Below, one piece after another: positions 1 through 10,945 of a DNA stretch of 64,000 nucleotides (its first letter is position 1; every line of letters begins with the position of its first letter). The stretch is from Aphrocallistes beatrix (taxonomy: Eukaryota > Porifera > Hexactinellida > Sceptrulophora > Aphrocallistidae). The notes below the pieces were generated by a model that was not told the origin of the DNA, ran no database searches, and saw only the letters and a list, made by a program, of their open reading frames with translations. The stretch is from NCBI GenBank assembly GCA_963281255.1, contig OY725496.1:2232001-2296000 (forward strand), read 5' to 3'. Both the position numbers and the translations under genes were made by a program.

Positions 1-259
1 CAGAGCATACAATTCCTACCTCTAAATTTGATGGTTCCCGAGTTATTGGTCAATTGTCACATTTTGTAAATTATCCAATTTTTTGAATGTCTAACTGTTA
101 TACTTTCTAAGATGTAACCGTAATTGCTGAAAATGGATCTTCTGAGCAACGATAGAATGTAGAAACATTCATTTGAAAATTTAAAACATTTCCGTATTAA
201 CTAAGAAGATCATACAAAAAGAATGCTTTAAAGTGTGCTTAAAAATAATTAGCTTTAAC
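1..259. other. Unassigned AT-rich DNA
   Basis: No open frame, RNA gene or recognisable repeat end was seen. It adjoins the Y-family remnant that begins near 260 and could be part of it, cut by the window edge. Confidence 0.4.
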
Positions 260-641
260 GCTAGTGACCGCGAAGTTCTATTACGTTATATGACTACTTT
301 CACAAACTATAGCTTAAATCTTAGTAGCTACTTTACTTTCAGTATGAAAAAGGCAAATTATAAGGATACCAGCTTACATATTTTAGAATCACGAAGGTAG
401 TTATTTTTAAATTGCATTTTTACGCTTCCATCATTTATAGTACAACCAATACTATTTTTCTCAATTACTCTATTTTAACTTTAATATAATATAGGTAATA
501 AAAACAGGTATCACGATTGAAAATTTTGATAATCTGTCATTATGTATGCTGAACGCCGATTTCTCGGGGTTTTTTGAAATTTCCAACATAATTCACACTA
601 ATTCGCGAAACAAAATTTAAAATAGAAAATCGGCTTGTTAG

Positions 642-1095
642 TAGGGCATTAGGATCTTTCGATCCATGATCGAAAGATCCGGATCGCGATCCTTTTTTTG
701 AGGATCGAGATCGGATCGACGATCCTTTTTAAAAGTAGGATCCTGATCGGGATCGGATCAAACTCTTACTGAATTCGATCCGATCCTTTTTCTTTTTAAT
801 CCCTAAGTTGGAGGTGAAAGTGTTGAAATTTATGTTGATTAAATATATTTTTTTAATGTGTTTTACGGTTTGAATACTAACTTAAGCACTAAGTACGCCC
901 CCAGGCTGCCGCAAACGGACGGATATTGCACGCCGTCCATGCCATAAGGCATCTCCTTCCAGGAGCTGTACAAAAAATGATAGTCCTCTGAATATTATTG
1001 AAAGGATCTTTTGGGGATCGTGATCTTATCGAAGATCCTTTTATAAGTTAGGATCGGGATCTGGATCCTTTTTTTGAAGATCGAATAATGCCCTA
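642..1095. mobile_element. hAT-type MITE, GATC-rich
   Basis: The ends TAGGGCATTAGGATC and GAATAATGCCCTA are imperfect terminal inverted repeats. Both sides carry the same 8-bp target duplication, CTTGTTAG (634-641 and 1096-1103). The uninterrupted sequence survives as reverse complement near 43370, where the same Y-subfamily DNA reads through. An 8-bp duplication and a TAGGG start are typical of the hAT superfamily. The interior holds about two dozen GATC motifs in 454 bp, many as GGATCG or CGATCC, in a clearly patterned arrangement. No coding capacity. Confidence 0.88.
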
Positions 1096-1643
1096 CTTGT
1101 TAGGAATGAAGTTCATCACCTATTACATGTTTTGGAATGTTTTAACCTTATATCTCAAACTTCTCTTGTAGAAAATATTTTTTGAACTATTCATTATTGG
1201 CATCATAAGATATTCGAGAAAACGGATGACAAATCAAAAAATATTTCCTGTTTGAAAAAAATGTTAAGAAAAATGTAAATGAGCTATTAAGGATAAATAA
1301 AAGCATTCATGGGCATTTATACTGATGAATCAGATATAATCCAAGCAAAATAGTAAAAGTATACTGATAATCCTAAAATTTCCTTGAGGCCCCTAACTCC
1401 CGATATATTTGAACCAATTGGGAAAATTAATTCATAGTCCTAGCACTACAAAGTATAATACATCGGTTTAGAATGAATAAAGAGCTTCTAAAAAGGATAT
1501 TTGGAAGATAGAGCTAGAGTCTACGACTTAAATTTTCAAATTTGGATTATGATACTATGCCATCACATAATAAAAATCTAAAACTTAGCATTCAATAAGA
1601 CGTAGTACAATTATTGTCATATAATAATATATATAGTACTGTT

Positions 1644-2284
1644 CATAGGCGTAAAGTTTTTGATTTTTTTTCTAAAAGTGTGGGGGGCCATTTCCCAAAA
1701 TCATGTTAATGCGTCAATATCTAATAGCATTGACTGATATAGGTATTATATTGAAAAAACAACCAGATACCCTTACTAATTATTATTCTCAAGGCTCATG
1801 TAATTTCCGTATATATTCATATACTATTTTCGAAAATTGGAGTATTTGTTTATTGAATTAGTGAAATATAACGAAAATATGATTTGAAAATCTAAAATTT
1901 CAATTTCCTATAATATTTAAGATTGAGATGACCATTCATTCATTTCCAATAATGAGGTTACAGCATTTCGATACAGCATTTTTTCGATACAGCATTTTTT
2001 TTCGATACAGCTACAGCATTTCGAAATCGATCCATCATAATAAGCAGATCTAGTTTTCAAAGTAGTATTGAATGTAAAATATTGCTGAGGAAATTTAATA
2101 CGAAAAGTAAATATATTTTGAAATATATTTACTAAAGATAACTAATGCTGAGATGATATCAATAATATGCTGTGAAACAGTTTCGACTAAAAACCAACTG
2201 TTATAAGTGTGGGGGGCCGCCCCCCACACTTTGAAGCGCTGTGGGGGGCCAGAACCCCACAACTAGGCTAAGTTTACGCCTATG
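1644..2284. mobile_element. hAT-type MITE with ends CATAGGCGTAAA
   Basis: Terminal inverted repeats CATAGGCGTAAA and TTTACGCCTATG are perfect over 12 bp. The 8-bp target duplication GTACTGTT is perfect (1636-1643 and 2285-2292). Removing the element restores a Y-family sequence. Near its right end are G- and C-runs that form a hairpin (GTGGGGGGC and its complement, about 2209-2228). No coding capacity. Confidence 0.88.
1961..2024 (+). repeat. Short tandem repeat of a CGATACAGCATTTT unit
   Basis: Four to five degenerate copies of a unit like CGATACAGCATTTTTT lie head to tail inside the hAT MITE at 1644-2284. This looks like replication slippage, not a functional array. Confidence 0.75.
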
Positions 2285-3091
2285 GTACTGTTATAAAAAG
2301 TATATTAGGAATTAAGAGCAAATAATTTTGGCATATATTTCCAGAGATATCCTCTATCTGTTTTTAGATCATAAAACATATTCCATGATTAGATTCGCCA
2401 TTTTATAATATATTCAAAGTTCTCCATAGAATTTGCATTACAATAAAATCAATGATAAGTCGAGAAATATTTAATTTTTGACAATGAGATGTTTGAGGAA
2501 CCTATATATTATCATATATATCCTTTCATTTAAGATTATAATATATTATATATCTTCAATAGTTTTTAAGATATGACATCAGCCTCAATCGGGACCATAG
2601 AGAAATATTATGCCCGAACTTTACCTATAATAAGCGATCTCACGAACAAATGGTCGGATCTGAACAATCTTTTTTAAAAAAATAATCAGAATTTTATTTT
2701 AGATACAATTGTCGCTAAATAGCTGATATCACACTGGCCATGTCCCGAGCATTTTAGAAATGAACTCCCTTATAAAGATATTGATTGGATTTTATATGCT
2801 TTTTTTCTAAATCTTTGTGTTTTATAATCTCTAAAGGGCCAAAACAATTTTGAGGTTCATCATTAAAAAATATCAAATAAGCAAGAAACTTATTGATGAA
2901 TGCGCCGAAGAACCACCAATAATTTTTCTATTTTTAGTAACGTTAAACTTTAGGAGGTTAACTTATAAAAATCAAAATAAATACCGTCCAAATAGTAAGA
3001 TTAGATGGTAGACCATTCAGTGATGCAATGGAATTGACAATTTTAAAACATTTTTTTATGTCAGGCAATGTCTTGAGGGCACTAGCGTTAT

Positions 3092-3683
3092 TAAATATTT
3101 CTATTGTGGAATAATATGGTCATTCTTAAAATTGATAACAGGTATGGGCACTTTGATATCATGTTTATATATGCTGTTAATAAATTCTTTAGGGCTATCT
3201 TGTATATTTTTCGACATTTACTTTTGTACTGATTATCACTATCGATTTTATCTTATTCCTGGTTAAAACCAAAAATGGCCTTATATTTAGAAAGCTATGA
3301 CATACACATATTATACATCATGTATGTGGTACTATGAGAACTACTATATTCCCAAATTTTATCTTAAAACACATTTACACGATTTTAAGCCAAAAGTATT
3401 GGCACACTAGGTTGTTTTGCATCATAAATAATACTAAATAGGTCACTCCATTTAGGTTAATTCATTAAAACCACGACAGCAACTGAAAATCTGACATCAA
3501 ATTCAAGATCTACATGATCGAATTACTCAGTTTAAAATTAATTATGCCTAAAAGATAATTAATATCGCTTGCGCCACCTTGATCCACTTGCTCTAAATAT
3601 ATTTAATGGTAATAACAAGTGGCGAGTGGCACATAGTGAAGGGTCAATATTTTAACTTTAAAACAACATAAGTAATAAAAACA
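3092..3683. other. Intergenic DNA with a decayed Tc1-like end
   Basis: No gene was seen. At about 3388-3440 the motif CAAAAGTATTGGCACAC followed by a 'ttgcatcataaataatacta' string resembles the terminal region of the CACTACCGGACAAAAG family at 34768 and 55570, and closely matches 24085-24130. The second terminus is not recognisable. Confidence 0.35.
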
Positions 3684-3722
3684 TTCAGATGATAGGCTCA
3701 GATTCTGAGCCTATCATCTGAA
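3684..3722. repeat. Perfect 19-bp inverted repeat (hairpin)
   Basis: TTCAGATGATAGGCTCAGA is followed by one T and then its exact reverse complement, giving a 39-base hairpin with a 19-bp stem and essentially no loop. No neighbouring gene or oligo-T run marks it as a terminator. It may be the centre of a recent foldback or the junction of an inverted duplication. Confidence 0.85.
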
Positions 3723-6072
3723 AGATGGGACAATTGGAGCCTGGAAATTTTGGGAAGTTATTGAACTTTATTGCCACTTGGTAACCTTAATTAAGGGGGC
3801 TATTCAAAAGTATTTTCTTTCAATCAAAAACGACTTTTTAAATTTATTAAATTCTTCCGATCTTAACAAGTGTTACTATAATTTTCTGGAAAGTCGAGAA
3901 ATTCCTTCTGACAATTTTAATGTAAATATAGTTGATAAACTAGAGTATAAATTATCATATATTATTCTATATTATATAATTAATATTGATTTCAAGAATT
4001 GGAGCAGATTTAGGTCTTAGAAAGATTAATATATGGTATATTCCATTATAATTTATTATTGCTGAATGATCGTAAAGTTCATAGCAAAAAACATAGGTTC
4101 ATATAAAAGAACATGACCTGAATTTTAATCAAGTTATAAATTAAAACTCCCTTCCCAAAGTATTCGTGTTCTACTCCAATTTTTGGCTTTAATAATGCTC
4201 TTCTATGTTTGGAATCATAATCAAGTAATCAAATAACAAATATTCATTATAAAAAATATGATAAAACTCGAAGAGCTATGCTGCAACAAAAAAATTTCTA
4301 AGTTGTTAATCAATGTGATTATTTTGGCATAGAAAAGGCCTTTTTGTATTTTTGGTGGATAATAAAGGTTAAACAATTTCTTCGCCGAAAAAGGCTTTTG
4401 TTTTTTTTTAAATTTTGTTTATTAACGAAAATTACCTTAAGCATGATATTATTCTTCAAAGAAATTTTTCTCCACCCATGATTGGCCCCTTTTGTCTGAC
4501 GACATCCGGAAAACGACACATCATGCACTATATCATCAAGTCCGCGCAGAACGCACCCTAGAACATTAATACTTTTTCTTTCCCCTTATCTCTGCCAACA
4601 ATAATCCAAACCTTTCTTCATTGGAGCCAAGACATTATCTAGGAGCGCGAGAAGCTCCTTTAGGCGTATGATATTTAAGCACGAAAGTGTTTAGGACCGT
4701 GAAAAATTTAGATTATTACCCAATTTATCCTATATTATAATGTTATTTATCGATTTAGGCGTTCGAAAATTTATGGGTTTAAGAGTAGGAGCGTATCTCT
4801 GGAGGACTGTATAATGCCCTGATTGGAGCATAATTAATTATTACTGAAAATCTTACATTTCCAGTTCTTAGTGACCCATAATCGATGGGAAGTAAGGCTA
4901 TTTTACAATACAAAGCTTCGTTTACCAGCAGTATCTCTAGGCCTTAATGATAAAATCATTTTCTATATACATATATAACTGCATTACCCATTAGATCATA
5001 ACGATAAAATGGCTTGTGTAGAGAAGACTGTGTAACGTCTTTTTGATACGGGAAATCCTACATCGTTTGCGTTTCTGCCACGAAGAATTGGGTTGGTATT
5101 TTAGGTAAAATACTCCGAAGGGTGAGGGTGCTTGGCTTCTTGTACGAAACTAATAATTTCAAAAAAAACTAGGATTTCCGTGGTTTTACTCCAGGTTAAT
5201 AGCTCCGCCCCTCTTGAGGAAATCCTGGTAACCTCCTTGGTTTTTAAAAGAATAGCTACCCCGAATAAACTGAGTTTGAGCGAGATGGTTTTTCAATTGA
5301 TGGAGGTCAAATTAAAATCCTCTGTACAATGTTTGACTGCAAAATGTATCAGCTTTTATCAGATACAGGTGATGAAATTTGCAAATGTATGCTGCATTAC
5401 ACGATGAAGTTAAAGACGTGGAATTTATTGTATCTTGATGTCGTCTTAACAGAACTTCATCGTACGTTAGCTATTTTCAGAGCCGATGATCGAGATGAAT
5501 TTTTCTCGCTTCCTTCAAAATAATGGTTTGGTCTGACGCATCGACCTTAATGTGATAAAAATCCTTTTTCAGCACCGCTTCTTCATACGCACATATCTGT
5601 TTTAGTTGGTTTCTGATTTTTATTTAATAGTATTTGCAATAAGGAAGCTAACATTGGAAGCCAACATCGAAACGTCAATGAAATCAATTACAATTCGCCG
5701 CAAGAAAAGACTGGTTTGAAAATTAATCAAACAAGTAGACGGAGGTACAGCATCAACAGGAAACAATGCTCAGCAATGCTTGAGAATAAGAATGATTTCA
5801 ATGATGGGAGTTCCACTCATACTCCTTTTGAATTTAGAGAACTAATACTCATTATTCAATCGAATATTTCATCAATATTACCTTTTTATAACTGTTATCA
5901 AAAGCATTTGAAACTTGGAGAGTAAATATCTTATAGAAAGATACGTATTAATTGATTTCGGGGCCTTTTCCTTGGGTCAACATAAATGCAATGCTTCAGG
6001 TTAATATAAAAATATTGATAAATAGAAAAGTTATAATGACTGGAAATTAATAATGACAAGCATCATAACTGA
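3723..6072. other. Unassigned region, weak open frames only
   Basis: Only short open frames are present: 3778-4020 (80 codons), 5132-5407 (91 codons) and 5329-5523 (64 codons, overlapping the previous one in another frame), all plus. None shows a motif I recognise. Base composition around 5000-5530 is slightly less AT-rich than the surroundings, so a decayed coding segment of unknown origin is possible. No repeat ends were found between 4030 and 5000. Confidence 0.35.
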
Positions 6073-6076
6073 TTAA

Positions 6077-7970
6077 AGATACCGCCCTCGAAAAACTTTG
6101 CTTGACGTAAAAAATACGGCAAAAGTTTGAATTGTTAATTCAATTGTATTACTGAGCGGTCTACCATCTGATGGTACTAGTTGGTATTTATTTTGATTTT
6201 ATGAGTTAACCCCTAAAGTTTAGAGTTACTAAAATTGAAAAATCATTGGAGGTTTTTGACGCATACATCAATTAGTTTTTACTTATTTGATATTTTTTAA
6301 ATGATATGGACCTCAAAAAGGTTTGGCCCAATTGGAGATTATATAACACAAAGATTTGGAAGAAAGGACAAATAAAATCATAGCTCTATAAGGGAGTTCA
6401 TTTATTTAATGCTCGGGAAATCGCCTGTTTGATATCAGATATTTAGCGATCATTGGATCAGAAATAAAATTCTGATCGTTTCAAAAAAATGTGTTCGGAT
6501 CCGACCATTTGTTGGTGAGATATCACTTATTATAGGTAAAGTTCGGGCATAATATCTCTCTATAGTCCCCGAAAGAGGCCGATGTCATATCTTAAAAACT
6601 ATGGAAGATATATAATCTATTATTATCTTTAATGAAAGGATATATATGATAATATATAGGTTCCTCAAACATCTCGTTGCCAAAAATTAAATATTCCTCG
6701 ACTTATCATTGATTTAATTGTAATACAAATTCTATGGAGAACTTTGAATATATTAGAAAGTGGCGAATCTAATCATGGAATATGAGTCCAAAGTAGCTAT
6801 TAAGCTAAACAATCAATGCAATTGTCGCAAATAATGTATACAGAAAAATTGGAGGACTTTTCATAATTATTTTGAAAGTTCTGGCCTTGGACTCCCATAT
6901 TCGGTCAAAAACCACCGTTTAGGTTCCAAAAAGAGATATCTCTCTATATCTGTAAATATAAGCACACATTCTTAGTTCTCACTGCCTAATATACTTTTTA
7001 TGAGGGTACATATATGATTCTTTGATAATAATTGCACTACATCCAATGGAATGCTCAGTTTTTAGATTTTTGTCATATGATGACGTAGCATTTTTTGAAA
7101 ATCGTAATTTAGAAAATAAAGGTCGTAGACCTTCGTTCTAACTACCTGATATACTTTTTCGAATGTCTTTATTCATTATAAACTGATGGGTTATACTTCG
7201 TGTTGCTAGGAATATGAATTATTATTCACAATTATCTCAAAATATTCGGGGTTAGGAGCCTCAAGGAAATTTGCGGATTTTCAGTGTACTTTTGCTATTT
7301 TACGTAAATATTTGGTTCGAATACCTAAATCATCAATATAAATGCGAATAAATGCCTGTGAAAGCTTTTGTTCATTTTTAATAACTCATTTTACATTCTT
7401 CTTAACATCTAAACTTAAAATCTCTATATCTCGGGACTTTAAAATTTCAAAATTGACCGTCTTTAAAAAACTTTAAGTCAAAATTGGTTTGGGTAGAGGT
7501 TTGAAAATTTCAATAGTTGTTCCTTATTATTAGGCGATGAACGTAGGACCACTCGATTTTCGATATCTTTATAACTTGGTGATTTTATTCCTAAGACGTT
7601 TTTCGCCGGTTTTTGGCAAAAAATTTCAGACACCAATAAAATTTACAGTTTTTGCCATTTATCAATTTTTTGGTCCTATGAGGTGGCAAATATGACAGAC
7701 CATCTATGATTCGATTTTTGAAGCATTTGTTTCCTTGGTATATCCTTAAAATCTTTTTTTGAGTGGCCCGATTTCTACCATTAAGATGTGCTAGCGATAA
7801 ACGAAAAAAACAGACTTTGAGACACTGTAAAACAAGAAATGAGAATCAAAAACGGTTTGGAGTGTGCAAGTCTTTCTAGACGGAGTTACGTGCCCTCGCT
7901 TAACATCTCATAGCTCTACTTTCATCGTATGCTGTAAGTCAAATCATATGGTTTTTCGAGGCCGGTATCC
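6077..7970. mobile_element. TTAA-site transposon, family Y, full-length non-autonomous copy
   Basis: Ends AGATACCGCCCTCGAAAAAC and GTTTTTCGAGGCCGGTATCC are inverted repeats, flanked by TTAA at 6073-6076 and 7971-7974. Length is 1.9 kb and there is no transposase frame. TTAA duplication is characteristic of piggyBac-type transposases, so this is best read as a piggyBac-like non-autonomous element; the superfamily is inferred from the target site only. It preserves at 6335-6353 the empty version of the site occupied by a Helitron in another Y copy at 62388. It lies immediately downstream of the channel gene, which is transcribed towards it. Confidence 0.8.
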
Positions 7971-8203
7971 TTAACGTGAAGCCATACAATATATAGGATC
8001 ACACCAATTGATCCTTAAATAAAAAAACCTATAGCAAACAATACATTTCAAGCGTCAACCCCATACCTTTAGCTTATTTTCCCTAAATCGTCTTTGTGAA
8101 ATCAATTTAATAAATGAATTAAATGCTATAATTGGGATTAAATGATATAAATGAAATGAACAGTCAATGGCTATTAGTTTCAGCAATAATATCAATTGAA
8201 AGA

Positions 8204-9337
8204 TTAATTAAAAAACTTTGGATTGAAATGTGCAGAATTTGGAGATTGAGTAAAATCAACAAGATCAACCAAAAGTGACATGGTTTCATGCTGGCCCTGG
8301 ATTGTGAAATGGCTAGCCTCAATCCCTGCTAAAATTTGTAAAACCAACTTCACAAAGTTTTCTTCCATGGGATTAGAATTTTTGACATTAAAGAAAATTT
8401 TTGAAGAATAATTTGGGTTTATAATATAACTCATTTCGTTTGAATTCTGACAGATAAAAGGATTATATGCATGTATTTCAACTCCAGATTTCTCTTCCAA
8501 AGCTGATCGTTGAGCTTTTGATAAATTATCGACGATAACCGCAACAAATAAATTGATAAATATAAAAGTTTCAGTGCCCATATAGAGGATAATATATATA
8601 TATAAATCTAAAGTACGGTTGGGATTTTTTTCTATTACAGAATGAAATATTGAGGCCCAATCATCCAGGGTAAGTAATTGGAAGCTCGTCACAATGGAAC
8701 GAAATATATTACCAAAATATTTAGGTGCTATATTTCCATAAAATCCTCGCCCAACAACAGCAAAGTTAAAAGCGACAAGGCCAATAAGAAGAAATAAGCT
8801 ACTGAAGGCTGGAACAGATCTTAGAACAGTCGTCACAATAATTTGCAATTTCCTAAGAAATCTAATGGCTCTTAAGGCTCTTATAGCACGAGTAGCCTTT
8901 AAAGCACGCAAAAAACTGAAAATATGGAAAATCTCGGAACCAATAATCTGGATATACATGGTTACGACTAACACTAGAAATTCTACATTCGCAGCTAATA
9001 CAATGATCAAATCAAAGATATTCCAGATATAACGAAAGAAATTAAGCCTAAATGCAAGAAATTTGATCACAATTTCGACTACATAGTAACTTAGAAAAAC
9101 ACAATCTGATAAGGATATATACCATCCGATTCTTGCTTTCAAATCTGGAATAGACTGAAGAGCTAAAAGAAGTGTATTGGATATTATTATTACCAAAGTA
9201 ATAAGATTAAATAAGCGTCCTTCAGCTAAAAATTTGGAATAACCTGATAGATTAGAATTACAACCATCAAATGTAGTCTTACAATTTTCTTTTTCGTTTG
9301 GTATATATTCAGAAAAGGAAAAATGGACACGTCTCAT
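8204..9337 (-). CDS. CatSper-type voltage-gated cation channel alpha subunit
   Basis: The 377-residue product has one six-helix ion-channel repeat: S1 about 43-63, S2 75-97, S3 104-131, S4 143-165, S5 176-199, pore loop about 213-230, S6 244-272. S4 has basic residues at three-residue spacing (R144, K147, R150, R153, R156, R159, R162). The pore carries TLDDW (223-227), fitting the CatSper filter pattern T-x-D/E-x-W. CatSper subunits form a Ca2+ channel of the sperm flagellum membrane. The pore FQLLTLDDW most resembles CatSper1, but the N-terminus is short and lacks a histidine-rich region, so the paralogue is uncertain. The first ATG at 9337 is 12 codons after an in-frame TAG. That TAG overlaps an acceptor-like TTATTATTCTAG, so an upstream exon cannot be excluded. 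The frame is intact and intronless, which is unusual for a CatSper gene. It sits between a Y and an X transposon copy. Confidence 0.85.
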   Translation of the reverse strand: MRRVHFSFSEYIPNEKENCKTTFDGCNSNLSGYSKFLAEGRLFNLITLVIIISNTLLLALQSIPDLKARIGWYISLSDCVFLSYYVVEIVIKFLAFRLNFFRYIWNIFDLIIVLAANVEFLVLVVTMYIQIIGSEIFHIFSFLRALKATRAIRALRAIRFLRKLQIIVTTVLRSVPAFSSLFLLIGLVAFNFAVVGRGFYGNIAPKYFGNIFRSIVTSFQLLTLDDWASIFHSVIEKNPNRTLDLYIYIILYMGTETFIFINLFVAVIVDNLSKAQRSALEEKSGVEIHAYNPFICQNSNEMSYIINPNYSSKIFFNVKNSNPMEENFVKLVLQILAGIEASHFTIQGQHETMSLLVDLVDFTQSPNSAHFNPKFFN

Positions 9338-9405
9338 TTCAAAAGTATAGAAGTGAATAATTAATACAAGTAAAGCCTAGAATAATAAATAGTTAGTTTG
9401 ATTAA

Positions 9406-10137
9406 GGTTGCCCTTTCCTATAATAGTTAACTTGTGACTTTTGCAACCGATTTATTCAATTGTTTCAGTGCAGATTTGAATCGCAGAGTTATCTAAAAAA
9501 CTGCATTAATAATCGAAATAATTCAACAGATAAAAAATTTTCCAAAAAAAATTGGTCAATTTACAAGGAAGAAATCGGACACAATATGCTTACAATCCTT
9601 TAGAAACTTTCCAAATTCTTTCATAAATGGATGATCTATCTAATGAACACACAGACTTTTGAAATTTGTCAAAAATTCACGCTAAACACCCGAGGAATTT
9701 TTTTAGCAATTTTGACACTATTTATTTCAGAATTCTCTTTTTATTCGTAATATCAAAATTCTGACTGTTGATTATGTTCTACTCTGGAAAACTATGAAAA
9801 ACGAGTTTTCGCTTCTACGCTGAATTTGCAAAAAGTTATCAGATTTATAATTGCTGAAAAAAAAGTCTCAGAAAATATGATTTAGGAAATATTTATATAT
9901 GTCCCTCAATTTCCATTAGTTTTACCTGGTTTAGAATATTAAATGACATACAAATATCCTTATTCGACAACTTATAGCAGTATCTAACTTCAAAATATGG
10001 TACATCAGAAATTTTCACCATCAAAAGTGTGAAAAATTGGTCATTGATGACTGGTCGCCCAAAAATAACCACATTCCGCAGGAATCCAAGATCAATAACT
10101 TCTATGAAAAACAAAACGCCCATAAGAAATGCCAACC
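9406..10137 (-). mobile_element. TTAA-site transposon, family X, internally deleted copy
   Basis: It starts after TTAA (9402-9405) with GGTTGCCCTTTCCTATAATA and ends CATAAGAAATGCCAACC. Compared with the complete X copy at 38817-39948 it lacks the central palindrome. It abuts the next X copy with only ATAA (10138-10141) between them, as if the two shared one target site. It lies 70 bp upstream of the channel gene and could hold its promoter region. No coding capacity. Confidence 0.7.
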
Positions 10138-10670
10138 ATAAAGTTGGCCTTTCCTATGGGCATTCTGTTTATTATCAAAAATTTGCCAAAAGTCCTTTTT
10201 ACTCATTTTTAGATCCCTAAAGGGGTTCTAAACTTTAATTTCGATTTTTGAATTTCAATGCTAATATTTCGCCACTTATAGCCACTTGTACCACCAGGTG
10301 TCGCTCAAAAAGGACACATTTTTGAAACGAAATGCCTCATATCCATAACTTCCAAGAACCACGTCAGATCATCATTATAATGCTGAATTCGTGCTCAGCA
10401 CTGAATTTCCAGCAATTTGACATAGATTGGACCCATTTGGAGATTTCTTAGGCTGCGGGTTCCTAGCAACGGCGAGGAATGTGAAAAAATTCCTGGTCGT
10501 TGCTAGGCACGGACAACCAAAAAATTCTCCAAATATGGTCAATATATATACAGTAGAGTTCGCTTATTAGCAAGTCGGGTTTTGCACGAGAAAAACTTGC
10601 TAATAAGCGGACTTGCTAATAGAGCAACTCAATTAATATGATAAACACAGTAAAACACTATTGTTGTATG

Positions 10671-10823
10671 CAGGGGGGGGCATCCGGGGCATTTGCCCCG
10701 AGTTTGATTCTGCGGCCCCGGATTTCATTCAACCACCTAAGCCAAAATCATAGTAAGGCCCCCGGATTTTTTTCCTTTGGCCCCGACTCGCCCCGATTTG
10801 GAAAATTCCTGTGACCGCCCCTG
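10671..10823. mobile_element. Small GC-rich hAT MITE inside Tigger
   Basis: Ends CAGGGGGGGC and CCGCCCCTG are flanked by a perfect 8-bp duplication GTTGTATG (10663-10670 and 10824-10831). The 153-bp body is GC-rich, unlike its surroundings, and contains GGGGCATTTGCCCC-type hairpins. No coding capacity. Confidence 0.85.
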
Positions 10824-10945
10824 GTTGTATGTACACGTACGTACATACGTGTATGTGATAATATAATACGTATAAGGATTCCTGTAGTCTACGTATGTGT
10901 ATGTCCTAAAGAGTTCGAGGCTAATACTACAACTGATCACAAGAT

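Larger units (their letters stand above)
260..3091. mobile_element. TTAA-site transposon remnant, family Y, copy 1
   Basis: From about 1260 to 3090 the sequence follows the body of the Y copies at 36.6-41.6 kb. Shared blocks include one ending in a 'gaatgaataaagagcttcta' string and one near 2980-3030 'agattagatggtagacca'. The right end near 3060-3090 is a decayed form of the Y terminus. The left part, 260-1130, instead matches the reverse complement of about 43130-43790, so this copy belongs to a Y subfamily with a different internal segment. There is no coding capacity. Two hAT MITEs (642-1095, 1644-2284) sit inside it. The left boundary is approximate. Confidence 0.6.

Noticed and set aside
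3778..4020. An 80-codon open frame as a gene
   Set aside because: AT-rich composition, no motif, no similarity I can recognise and no supporting context.
8204..9337. Calling the channel a bacterial-type NaChBac homologue
   Set aside because: The single six-helix repeat fits both, but the TLDDW filter and the S4-S5 wording fit CatSper, and the surrounding DNA is clearly animal.
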